From Prochlorococcus sp. AG-363-A16 (lineage in GTDB: Bacteria > Cyanobacteriota > Cyanobacteriia > PCC-6307 > Cyanobiaceae): a stretch of DNA of 64,000 nucleotides. The stretch lies in contig QCFB01000009.1 of NCBI GenBank assembly GCA_003280345.1, positions 1 to 64,000 of the forward strand. Reading direction: 5' to 3'. Shown here one piece after another: positions 56,362 to 64,000 of the stretch. The translations under genes were made by a program, and so were the position numbers. The notes under the pieces were generated by a model. That model was not told the DNA's origin. It made no database searches and worked only from the letters and a program-made list of their open reading frames with translations. How positions within the stretch are numbered: the stretch's first letter is position 1; the number at the start of each line of letters is the position of its first letter.

Positions 56362-57834
56362 ATGCAAATTTCCCTCAATCCAACGGGACTAAAAGGCTGG
56401 AATGGATCAGCACTTATCTTGGGCCTGCTCGAAGACAACGTCAAAAATCAACTTGAGCAATTTGAGGAAAGCTCTTTAAGTTCTTTACTCGAGAACTTAA
56501 AAGAAACCGGTTTCTCTGCAAAAGAAGGTGAAGTTGCTAGTTTCAACTTGATCGAAAAAAAGCCTCAAAAAATAATTGTTGTCGGTCTTGGAAAACCCGA
56601 AAATCTCAATCTTGAAATTCTTCGAAAGTCAGCCGCAAATGGAGCAAGAACCTGTCTAGGTACCTCAGGTAAATTAGGCGTTTTTTTCCCATGGGAGCTA
56701 TTTGAGCCCGCATCAGCAGCCAAAGCAGTAGCAGAAGCATGTCAGCTATGCCTATTTACAGATCTAAGGTTCCGCAACGAACCAGAGCCTCAAAAGAAGC
56801 CAGAAGAACTTGAACTAATTGGCCTACAAGGACCTGCTGGAAAGTGTCTGAGCCAAGTCTCGCCAATATGCGCAGGCGTTGAACTTGCGAGAGAGCTCGT
56901 CGGGGCTCCCCCAAATGAGCTAACTCCTGCAGCTATGGCAGAAACTGCTGTTCAGCTTGCCAAAGAGTACAACCTCCAATCAAAGGTTTTGGAAGAAGAG
57001 GACTGCAAATCCAGAGGTATGGGGGCATACCTTGCCGTTGCACAGGGGTCAGATCTGAAACCCAAATTCATTCATCTCACCTATCGGTCTCAAGGGCAAA
57101 TAACACGTCGCCTTGCCATGGTTGGGAAAGGTCTTACCTTCGATTCAGGTGGGTATAACCTCAAGGTAGGCGCCGCTCAAATCGAAATGATGAAGTTTGA
57201 TATGGGTGGAAGTGCAGCTGTACTTGGCGCAGCCAGAGCAATTGGTGAATTACAACCTTCAGGCATTGAGGTGCACTTCATTGTGGCTGCTTGCGAAAAC
57301 ATGGTGAATGGTTCTGCCGTTCATCCAGGCGACATCGTAAAAGCGTCAAATGGCAAAACTATAGAAATAAACAACACTGATGCAGAAGGCAGGCTAACTC
57401 TCGCCGATGCACTTATATACGCAAGTGCTCTCGAGCCAGATGCAATCGTCGACCTGGCCACACTCACAGGAGCTTGCGTTATTGCTCTAGGTGATGAGAT
57501 AGCAGGGCTATGGAGTGAAAGTGACGATCTCGCTAAAAGCCTTCTTGAAGCAGCCAATGCTGCTGGAGAAGGTCTTTGGAGAATGCCTCTACCAAATTCA
57601 TATAAAGAAGGTCTTAAATCAAAGCTTGCTGACATCAAAAACACTGGTCCTAGGCCAGGAGGGTCAATAACAGCAGCACTATTTCTAAGAGAGTTCGTGG
57701 GCGATTCAATTCAATGGGCCCATATTGATATCGCAGGCACCGTATGGACAGACAAAGATAGGGACATAGATCCTGCAGGTGCTACAGGCTTCGGAGTAAG
57801 AACTCTTGTAAATTGGGCATGCAAAGAAAATTAA
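56362..57834 (+). CDS. pepA: Cytosol aminopeptidase (leucyl aminopeptidase, M17)
   Basis: Two-metal M17 exopeptidase removing N-terminal residues from peptides. VGKGLTFDSGGYNLKVG holds the metal and lysine ligands, MMKFDMGGSAAVLGA follows, and the family signature NNTDAEGRLTLADAL sits near 336-350. The N-terminal macro-like domain covers about 160 residues. 490 residues from ATG at 56362. Confidence 0.97.
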   Translation: MQISLNPTGLKGWNGSALILGLLEDNVKNQLEQFEESSLSSLLENLKETGFSAKEGEVASFNLIEKKPQKIIVVGLGKPENLNLEILRKSAANGARTCLGTSGKLGVFFPWELFEPASAAKAVAEACQLCLFTDLRFRNEPEPQKKPEELELIGLQGPAGKCLSQVSPICAGVELARELVGAPPNELTPAAMAETAVQLAKEYNLQSKVLEEEDCKSRGMGAYLAVAQGSDLKPKFIHLTYRSQGQITRRLAMVGKGLTFDSGGYNLKVGAAQIEMMKFDMGGSAAVLGAARAIGELQPSGIEVHFIVAACENMVNGSAVHPGDIVKASNGKTIEINNTDAEGRLTLADALIYASALEPDAIVDLATLTGACVIALGDEIAGLWSESDDLAKSLLEAANAAGEGLWRMPLPNSYKEGLKSKLADIKNTGPRPGGSITAALFLREFVGDSIQWAHIDIAGTVWTDKDRDIDPAGATGFGVRTLVNWACKEN

Positions 57835-57888
57835 TGAGATGTTCAGTTAAGAACTATTTATTTATAAACAGACTTTAGGCAACATATT

Positions 57889-58098
57889 TCAAGAGGCCGC
57901 AGCAACAACTTGCCCTCTCGAATGAAGTCGGTCGGCAAAGGAGCGATGTTTAGGGCTTTCAAGTGCATGAATTTGCCAACGAGCCCTATCTGAGCAAGAA
58001 GACAAAACCCGATCTAAATCATCAGACGCCTGCTTTGGCGTTGGATAAGGGCCAACATGACGTGTCACCAAACCATCCTTAACTGTCAGCAGATACAT
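57889..58098 (-). CDS. Small conserved hypothetical protein
   Basis: 69 residues from ATG at 58098. It begins with two strands (MYLLTVKDGLVTRHVGPYPT), then a helix (PKQASDDLDRVLSSCS), then a strand (RARWQIHALESP). The layout is that of a small alpha/beta domain often found for unnamed cyanobacterial proteins. No catalytic motif is seen. It converges with pepA. Confidence 0.6.
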   Translation of the reverse strand: MYLLTVKDGLVTRHVGPYPTPKQASDDLDRVLSSCSDRARWQIHALESPKHRSFADRLHSRGQVVAAAS

Positions 58099-58154
58099 AC
58101 AAGTTCCCCACAAACCTGGGATGAATGGTAGTCAATTTTTCAAGAAGATGGCAT

Positions 58155-58176
58155 GGGTGAAAACCCGCATTTTTTC
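58155..58176 (+). terminator. Short hairpin with T tract
   Basis: GGGT-GAAA-ACCC followed by GCATTTTTTC. The stem is only 4 bp but capped by a stable GAAA loop. On the plus strand it could stop read-through from pepA, about 320 bp upstream. Confidence 0.3.
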
Positions 58177-58234
58177 AGTCCCAAGAAGGTATCGCGATGA
58201 TACTGATTTTATTTTTTCCTTATATTTGGCTGAC

Positions 58235-58867
58235 TCAGGGTTGCCATTTTGTTGAAGTTCTAGCTCTTTCCCCCCATATTTCATCAAGTCGAGCGTCTCG
58301 ACCACAGCTATATCTATAAAACTTGTACTTATATTTATTCCGGTCTGCAAAATTCTGGTGATAATCCTCTGCCAACCAAAACTGTTTTGCAGGTTGAATC
58401 TCTACTTCGATATCTTTTAAAGGCTTCGAGAGCTCATTTGAAGCCTTTTCAAAGCTAATTAAAGCCTCTTTTTGCTGATTCTCATCTTTAGCAAATATTA
58501 CTGGGCGGTATGAATCACCTCGATCACAAAACTGACCTGAAGAATCAAATGGGTCTACATTGCGCCAAAAGCTTCTTAAGAGTTTTTCATAACTAATTTG
58601 TTCAGCATCAAAGTAAACAATTACTGACTCTTGGTGACCTTTGTGCTGCTCATAAGTTGGCGAAGGAAGATCTCCTCCACTATATCCACTCTCAACTGAA
58701 ACTACGCCAGGCAAAGCCTCTAAATCATGCTCAAGGCACCAAAAACATCCTCCAGCAAAAATAGCTTCTTCGGCTATAGAAGGTAATACACAAGGATATA
58801 AGATTAGGAAAATAAATAATAAAAAGTGTGCGATTGACTTATTAAAATTCATAAAAATATCCTTCAT
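58235..58867 (-). CDS. msrA: Peptide methionine sulfoxide reductase MsrA, exported form
   Basis: Reduces methionine-S-sulfoxide in proteins. The active cysteine is C41 in [12 protein letters not shown], with [11 protein letters not shown]-type context ([11 protein letters not shown]), HKGHQESV-like [13 protein letters not shown] and [13 protein letters not shown]. The N-terminal 32 residues form a signal peptide ([21 protein letters not shown]), so repair would take place in the periplasm or thylakoid lumen. Its start overlaps the lpxB stop by 4 bp, so it is the last gene of the lpx row. 210 residues. Confidence 0.93.
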   Translation of the reverse strand: MKDIFMNFNKSIAHFLLFIFLILYPCVLPSIAEEAIFAGGCFWCLEHDLEALPGVVSVESGYSGGDLPSPTYEQHKGHQESVIVYFDAEQISYEKLLRSFWRNVDPFDSSGQFCDRGDSYRPVIFAKDENQQKEALISFEKASNELSKPLKDIEVEIQPAKQFWLAEDYHQNFADRNKYKYKFYRYSCGRDARLDEIWGERARTSTKWQP

Positions 58868-60042
58868 TTGCTAACTAAGTCAAGAATCTCTTTTGCAGCT
58901 CTGTCAGTAACTCCAGTCGCACCAAGCCTCTCTCTTAAACGCCGATAACCATCCAACATCAATGAACGAGTCTGATGATTCTCTAGCAAAGGGATAGCCA
59001 GCTCAACTAAGCTTTCAGAAGTGAACTCATCTTGCACTAACTCAGGTAATAATCTCTCTTCAAGTAAAAGATTCACTGGAGAAATATGATCAACATGAAA
59101 ACGAAGGATTTTTCTTGCCAAGAAAGCCGTTAATCTACCAACTTTGTAGCCCACTATTTGTGGAACTCCATTCAATGCCAACTCCATATTGACAGTCCCA
59201 GACTTCCCTAAAGCAAGATCAGCTGCAGCATATAAATATGGTTTAAGAGCATCAGTTTGACTCGCTGGAATTACCTTACCATCTACTCTTTGATCCTTTA
59301 ACGTCTTGTTGATTAGCCCTTCAAAATGAGCCAAGCCTGCAGGAATAAGAACCTTAATACTAGGGTCACGCTTCTGAAGGGCTGCTGAAGCTTTGACTAA
59401 AGTTGGCATTAAATAACGAAGCTCTTGAGTCCTTGACGCTGGCAATACAAGTAATAGCTTCTGATCATTTTGAATCCCCAATTTCTTAAGGGCATCACTC
59501 CTCTTGGGCAAAGGCTTCAAAGTATCAAGCATCGGATGGCCAACCCATATCACATTTCCACCTCTGTTCGAATAAAAATCAGCTTCTGCCTTGAAAATTG
59601 CGAGGATTCTGTCAGTAAAACCAATCAAATCTGTAGTGCCCCCATCACCAAGTCGCCAAGCCCATTCTTGAGGCGCGATGTAGTAAGCAATAGGGATATC
59701 CGGTTGTAAGCGTCGCAATTTATTCCCAAGTCGAATATTTGGCCCCATGTAATCAATTAATACAACTGCATCTGGGGGCGTCTTCTTTAAGTATTTATCC
59801 AACCTGGACTGAACTCTGAGTGTTGGCAACACATACGGAAGGACTTCCCAAAGGCCAATAGCTCCCAATTTGGCGGTATCAGCTATCAACTCGGCCCCAG
59901 CCGCCTTCATTCTTGGTCCACCAAGAGCAACCAATTCCAACCGCAACGACCTTCTTGCTGCCTCACGCTTTAAAGCCTCAACTAAAAGGCTCCCCTGCAA
60001 ATCTCCTGAGACTTCGCCGGTGCTGATAAGCAACCGCATCAT
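58864..60042 (-). CDS. lpxB: Lipid-A-disaccharide synthase
   Basis: GT19 glycosyltransferase joining UDP-2,3-diacylglucosamine and lipid [46 protein letters not shown] and [12 protein letters not shown] are family landmarks, and the [21 protein letters not shown] region binds the nucleotide. 392 residues. The start overlaps the lpxA stop by one base (TAATG). Confidence 0.96.
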   Translation of the reverse strand: MMRLLISTGEVSGDLQGSLLVEALKREAARRSLRLELVALGGPRMKAAGAELIADTAKLGAIGLWEVLPYVLPTLRVQSRLDKYLKKTPPDAVVLIDYMGPNIRLGNKLRRLQPDIPIAYYIAPQEWAWRLGDGGTTDLIGFTDRILAIFKAEADFYSNRGGNVIWVGHPMLDTLKPLPKRSDALKKLGIQNDQKLLLVLPASRTQELRYLMPTLVKASAALQKRDPSIKVLIPAGLAHFEGLINKTLKDQRVDGKVIPASQTDALKPYLYAAADLALGKSGTVNMELALNGVPQIVGYKVGRLTAFLARKILRFHVDHISPVNLLLEERLLPELVQDEFTSESLVELAIPLLENHQTRSLMLDGYRRLRERLGATGVTDRAAKEILDLVSK

Positions 60043-60893
60043 TAATTCGCCGAAATATTTATAGGCATAGGTCCCCTACGCCCTTTCTGAATAGAAGCCT
60101 CTAAAAAATCACAAAGATTTTTAGAAGAAGGCATCAAATTTTGTTGTCTAGCCAAATCCAATCCTTTAGCCAATACATTCTCAGAACGAAACAAAAAGGT
60201 CCAGATTTCTTGTAACTGACGAAGCTCTCCTCCTTTTTTGTTTTCTAAGCCATTCCGGCGAAGTCCAACACGGTTAAGGCCACGCATCCTTCCAGGGTGA
60301 CCTTCTACCAGGCAAAAAGGAGGGACATCCCTATCTACCCTTGTCATACCTCCCACCATGGCAAGTTGGCCGATATGAACAAACTGATGAATACCTAAAC
60401 AACCTCCTATTACAGCTCTATCTTCAATAACAACATGACCAGCAACTTGTATCGCATTAGACATCACAATCCCATTACCAAGAAGACAATTATGGCCTAA
60501 ATGGCAATAAGCCATCAACAAATTACCATTGCCAATTTTTGTCTCTTCACCCTCATTAGTTGCCCTATTAATAGTTACACATTCCCTAATTGTATTTTTA
60601 TCTCCAATAACCACTTTCGTAGACGCCCCTCGATACTTAAGGTCTTGAGGTTCAAGGCCTAAACAAGCCCCAGGGAAAATCCTATTTTTAGATCCAATTA
60701 TCAATTTTCCATCTAAAACTGCATTAGCTCCAATAGTTGTTTGAGATCCAATCTTTACATCTGGTCCAACGTATACACCCGGTCCAATAATCACACCTTG
60801 ACCGATTTCAGCATGTGAATCAACAACAGCAGAAGGGTGAATCTGCACTGATTTGTCAATACTAAAAGCTGAAGTATTACTATGCTCACTCAT
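60042..60893 (-). CDS. lpxA: Acyl-ACP--UDP-N-acetylglucosamine O-acyltransferase
   Basis: First step of lipid A synthesis. Left-handed beta helix of hexapeptide repeats ([20 protein letters not shown]), with the catalytic histidine region [16 protein letters not shown] (H131, H134). The C-terminal helical part closes the trimer. ATG at 60893 gives 283 residues; a TTG 9 bp upstream is less likely because it would come within the fabZ end. Confidence 0.95.
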   Translation of the reverse strand: MSEHSNTSAFSIDKSVQIHPSAVVDSHAEIGQGVIIGPGVYVGPDVKIGSQTTIGANAVLDGKLIIGSKNRIFPGACLGLEPQDLKYRGASTKVVIGDKNTIRECVTINRATNEGEETKIGNGNLLMAYCHLGHNCLLGNGIVMSNAIQVAGHVVIEDRAVIGGCLGIHQFVHIGQLAMVGGMTRVDRDVPPFCLVEGHPGRMRGLNRVGLRRNGLENKKGGELRQLQEIWTFLFRSENVLAKGLDLARQQNLMPSSKNLCDFLEASIQKGRRGPMPINISAN

Positions 60894-60898
60894 AATTC

Positions 60899-61354
60899 TC
60901 AATCCACCAAAGAAAACATCAGTTCACCAGAACATACGAGCTGTCCATCAACCGTAGCTTCACCACGAACTTTCCCAAAGCGCTTTCGCTTCAGACTAAT
61001 GAGCTCACAATTAATTTTTAGCTGATCACCTGGAACAACCGGCCTACGAAAACGAACACCATCTATACCGGCAAAAACAAAAAGCCCCTTTGGCAAATCT
61101 GGCATCTGAGTCACGATAAGGCCGCCAACTTGTGCCATTGCCTCTACTATCAAAACCCCAGGCATTAAAGGCCTATCAGGGAAATGCCCTTGGAACTGAG
61201 GTTCATTCAGAGTTACATTTTTAATAGCTACAGCCCTCTTGCCTGGTTCATGCTCAACCACTCGGTCAACCAAAGCAAAAGGATAACGATGGGGCAAAAG
61301 CCCCATAATTTGCTCACTAGTTAAAACAACTGAATTAGCGGAAGAATCGTTCAA
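60899..61354 (-). CDS. fabZ: 3-hydroxyacyl-ACP dehydratase FabZ
   Basis: Hot-dog fold dehydratase of fatty-acid elongation. The catalytic pair is H57 in [14 protein letters not shown] and E71 in [11 protein letters not shown]. 151 residues from TTG at 61354, only 4 bp after lpxC, with no ATG before the conserved [14 protein letters not shown]. Its place inside the lpx row balances acyl chains between membrane lipids and lipid A. Confidence 0.96.
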   Translation of the reverse strand: MNDSSANSVVLTSEQIMGLLPHRYPFALVDRVVEHEPGKRAVAIKNVTLNEPQFQGHFPDRPLMPGVLIVEAMAQVGGLIVTQMPDLPKGLFVFAGIDGVRFRRPVVPGDQLKINCELISLKRKRFGKVRGEATVDGQLVCSGELMFSLVD

Positions 61355-61358
61355 GGGA

Positions 61359-62213
61359 TTAGTAATTTTGAGAGCATGCTTTTAAGAGTTCATTAGCAAA
61401 TTCACCATGAAGTGAGTGAGAACCCTTGTAAACCAGAACTTGTGCTTTAGGGAACCCAACCAATGCCAAATCACCTATCAAGTCCAAGAGCTTATGTCGA
61501 ACCGGTTCATCTTCAAATCTCAATGGGGGGTTCATCCAACTGTCACCATTACAAACCAAGGCATTTTCAATACTTCCACCCTTAATCAAACCAGCTTTCT
61601 TCAATTGATCTAGTTGATCAACAAATCCAAAAGTCCTTGCTGGAGCAATTTCCTTAACAAAGCTTTGAGGGGTTAACTCAATGGAAAACATTTGTTGACC
61701 AATAGCCTCATATGGAAAATCAATTATCCCAATTAAACAAAACTTCTCTGCAGGAGTTGCAACAATCATGCTGTCTCCTTTATTAATTGCCAATGGTTTA
61801 TCTAGCTTTAGCTGATCAATGCGAGGAGAAGAAGCAGGTCTAATCCCAACCTCTTCAATAGCTTCTACCCAACCATGAGCCGAGCCATCTAACAGGGGTA
61901 TTTCATCTGTAGTGACTTCCATGTGCACATGGGTTAAGCCACAACCTGACAAAGCAGCAAGTAAATGCTCTACGGTTGTCAGCCGACGACCTCCGACCTC
62001 AAGAGTAGTGCAGAGATTGCTTTCCCTCACCTGATCTGGTTTAAGAAGCAAGGGAGGTTCATTGGCTTCTCGCCATGAAACATAGAAGCCAGGTAAATCA
62101 GATGGGAACAAACGGACTTCTGACTCATACCCAGTGTGCAAACAAACTCCTTTACGTTTCACTGAATTGGAAAGGGTCCATGCCCCCTCATAGTCATTGG
62201 GCCAAAACACCAC
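61359..62213 (-). CDS. lpxC: UDP-3-O-acyl-N-acetylglucosamine deacetylase
   Basis: Zinc deacetylase and committed step of lipid A synthesis. [11 protein letters not shown] starts the first domain. The zinc ligands are H83 in [10 protein letters not shown] and the His/Asp pair in [16 protein letters not shown]. The catalytic region near [11 protein letters not shown] is the second conserved histidine site. The likely start is GTG at 62213, overlapping the bamA stop (TAGTG), which gives 284 residues. Confidence 0.94.
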   Translation of the reverse strand: MVFWPNDYEGAWTLSNSVKRKGVCLHTGYESEVRLFPSDLPGFYVSWREANEPPLLLKPDQVRESNLCTTLEVGGRRLTTVEHLLAALSGCGLTHVHMEVTTDEIPLLDGSAHGWVEAIEEVGIRPASSPRIDQLKLDKPLAINKGDSMIVATPAEKFCLIGIIDFPYEAIGQQMFSIELTPQSFVKEIAPARTFGFVDQLDQLKKAGLIKGGSIENALVCNGDSWMNPPLRFEDEPVRHKLLDLIGDLALVGFPKAQVLVYKGSHSLHGEFANELLKACSQNY

Positions 62214-64000
62214 TAAAACTTCCAACCAACTCCAAGATTGAAGCGCATTTCACCATCGAGGTTCTGATTGGCAGCTTCAATCCTGATTGGACCAACAGGG
62301 GTATTAATTATCACCCCTGTACCTGGAGAGAAACCTCCTCCAGGTTTTTCTAAAAGCTGCCCTGGCTTACCAGGGACAAGTCCTTGAGTGCCTAAAGAAG
62401 AGGCTGCGTCAACAAAAAATGCTCCTGAAACGATCCCCCAAATAGGGAACCTGTATTCAACTGTGGCTTCTCCAAAACTTCTTCCTACACCTAAATCGCA
62501 AGAAGTCCATCCTCTAACTGAACTCGAGCCTCCTAGACAAAAAGCTTCGTATGGAGGCAGCTCTCCAACAACAGTCCCGGCTTTAAATAGGACACCAACA
62601 GCTTGAGGACAATTTAAGTTTTCACCAGACTTTGGTCTGCAACCCTTCGATATCCTCAACCAATTAACTGGAAAGAAATGAGAGTAACCAGCTTTAACCC
62701 TGTTAAATGTTGGTGAGTCTTCCCCCACAGAGATATATTGTTCAGTTGCGAGACTTGCAAAGTCTCCAGAAGTAGGGTTTCTAGAATCATTCAAGTTGTT
62801 ATATGTAGTAGCAGCTCTTACACCAACAAGGTTGTTTTCTGTTGCACAGTTGAAAGCTACACAAATAACATCATCATCTACAGCCTGACCATTTCTGAGA
62901 GTATTTGTCGACACACCATAAGGTCGACTATTCGCCGCGTAATCAATAGGTCTAACTCTTTGAAAATTGACCCCTAAGGCAACACTCCAAGGTACTTTCT
63001 TATAAGGATTGCCACCATTCAAAGGTCTTGAGAAAACGAACCCAGCTCCAGCTCGTTCAAGTGCTACAGAATCACCTTCATAATCAAACCAACTTTTAGT
63101 AGGACTATCAGCTTTTGCAGCCGCAACTGAAGCAAATGTACCATTGCTATGTTTAGTTGAATTTATATTGTAAGCGTGATATGTTCCACCATCATGATAA
63201 TCAGAAGCTGTGCGAAAGCTTCCTCCTGATTGACTACGAAATTCTTGAGGAATTTCTCTGCTAAGGAAAAATGATGAGCGGAATGATGTCCGGTGCTTAT
63301 CTCCTTTTAACCATGGATCTGTAAGGGAAAAGTTAACTAATCCGCCATATTGGCCGTAGGTTAACTTCAAGCTACTCTTCCAAGATCTGCCAATCAAGTT
63401 GGTTTCGTCTAGTCCTATTTGTCCAAAGACCCCTTGACTTTGACTAAAGCCAATACCCCCTGAAAGTGATCCTGTGGACTGCTCTGTGATCCCTAAAACT
63501 ATTGTGACGTTACCAGGCTGGCCAGCAACTGGTTGAAGCGTCACTTTTACATCACTAAAGAGTGATGTTGCATATAATCTTTTTATATCAGACTCTAATT
63601 GATTTCTATTAAAAGGATCACCAGGTTGAACAGAAATTTCCCGTTTAATTACCCATGGGCGTGTTTTACCAGAAATTAATTGGCCTTTCTCATCATTAGG
63701 TTCACCTTCTTTATTTAGGAATTTAATTTCAACACCAGCGACAGCCCCTTCTATCACACTAAGTTGAACAATACCTCCTGGAGTAACTCTATTTGGCCCT
63801 GAAATTCTAGCTAGAGAGTAACCCTGATCTAAATACCATTTCCTTAAACTTTTCAAACGAAGCTGCAGTATATTTAGGTTAAGAGTTCTACCAAAATCAG
63901 CTCTAAAAGTTTCTCTTAAGACTTCATCCGTAAGTAAGCTATTTTTAGGTTCAATTTGGACTTTAGTAAGCAAAGGATTAGGCTGGACATTTACTAAGAG
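62213..64000 (-). CDS. bamA: Outer membrane assembly factor BamA/Omp85 (N-terminus cut by window edge)
   Basis: The visible 595 residues run open to base 64000. They start inside the POTRA region (LKSLRKWYLDQGYSLARI, then VEIKFLN and VQPGDPFNRNQLESDIKRLY) and continue into the 16-strand barrel. The barrel contains GGIGFSQSQGVFGQIGLDE, SLKLTYGQYGG, CLGGSSSVRGW (the VRGF-type motif) and the terminal aromatic signal NLGVGWKF. BamA inserts beta-barrel proteins into the outer membrane. It precedes lpxC as in many Gram-negative genomes. The signal peptide and first POTRA domains are beyond the window. Confidence 0.95.
   Translation of the reverse strand, partial: LLVNVQPNPLLTKVQIEPKNSLLTDEVLRETFRADFGRTLNLNILQLRLKSLRKWYLDQGYSLARISGPNRVTPGGIVQLSVIEGAVAGVEIKFLNKEGEPNDEKGQLISGKTRPWVIKREISVQPGDPFNRNQLESDIKRLYATSLFSDVKVTLQPVAGQPGNVTIVLGITEQSTGSLSGGIGFSQSQGVFGQIGLDETNLIGRSWKSSLKLTYGQYGGLVNFSLTDPWLKGDKHRTSFRSSFFLSREIPQEFRSQSGGSFRTASDYHDGGTYHAYNINSTKHSNGTFASVAAAKADSPTKSWFDYEGDSVALERAGAGFVFSRPLNGGNPYKKVPWSVALGVNFQRVRPIDYAANSRPYGVSTNTLRNGQAVDDDVICVAFNCATENNLVGVRAATTYNNLNDSRNPTSGDFASLATEQYISVGEDSPTFNRVKAGYSHFFPVNWLRISKGCRPKSGENLNCPQAVGVLFKAGTVVGELPPYEAFCLGGSSSVRGWTSCDLGVGRSFGEATVEYRFPIWGIVSGAFFVDAASSLGTQGLVPGKPGQLLEKPGGGFSPGTGVIINTPVGPIRIEAANQNLDGEMRFNLGVGWKF

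Overview
The window looks like a chromosomal segment of a marine picocyanobacterium, most likely a Prochlorococcus of moderately low GC. The evidence is a nickel superoxide dismutase with its maturation peptidase, a likely psbY gene, a ZipN/Ftn2 (ARC6-type) division protein, the ClpR/ClpP pair, an NdhF-related protein, DUF1816, DUF1825, DUF3086 and DUF3119 family proteins, and very compact gene packing. I see no phage, insertion sequence, CRISPR array or rRNA operon. The two edges cut ffh (left) and bamA (right).

Layout. 1-8.6 kb: ffh, the division gene ftn2/zipN, pdhA, a group 2 sigma factor, the bifunctional NAD(P)H-hydrate repair enzyme and mnmA. 8.6-14 kb: lnt, a lumenal pentapeptide-repeat protein, psbY behind a good promoter, a secreted FKBP, and the Ni-SOD module (sodN, sodX and a convergent putative nickel permease). 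14-17.7 kb: a minus-strand run of tRNA-Leu, a small conserved protein, a SpoU methylase, lpdA and trpC. 17.8-24.4 kb: murA, tRNA-Leu, argD, folC, then a minus-strand pair of a glycolate-oxidase-like flavoprotein and a cytosine-deaminase-like amidohydrolase.

24.6-39.3 kb: tRNA-His, miaB, then a wall/division cluster (ddl, an unknown membrane protein, ftsQ, a membrane-anchored J-domain protein, ftsZ), the SRP RNA gene, panB, hemW, a PIN-TRAM membrane protein, clpR-clpP, ilvC, cobD and two surface-polysaccharide genes. 39.3-43.7 kb is an AT-rich accessory stretch with loose spacing: a truncated NdhF-like protein, DUF1816, several unknown proteins of 50-110 residues and several RNA hairpins. 43.7-58 kb: gluQ, HU, a degenerate metallo-beta-lactamase-fold protein, glgX, tRNA-Gly, then a tightly packed MFS transporter / MlaE permease / DUF3119 / DUF3086 / plsY row, pyrF, tyrS, DUF1825, an HhH/GIY-YIG gene pair and pepA. 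58-64 kb: msrA and the lipid A/outer-membrane row lpxB, lpxA, fabZ, lpxC, bamA.

Functional themes: envelope building (lpx genes, bamA, lnt, murA, ddl, the MlaE/PlsY lipid genes, glycosyltransferases), cell division (ZipN, FtsQ, FtsZ), SRP targeting (both the protein and the RNA), pyruvate dehydrogenase parts (E1 alpha and E3), oxidative-stress defence (Ni-SOD, MsrA) and tRNA modification or charging (mnmA, miaB, gluQ, tyrS). The least explained parts are the HhH/GIY-YIG pair, the MlaE-DUF3119-DUF3086-PlsY row, the small-protein island, and proteins that keep a fold but have lost catalytic residues or domains. Many starts are GTG or TTG. For cobD, sodX and one glycosyltransferase the family alignment points upstream of any ATG/GTG/TTG codon, or to a CTG.
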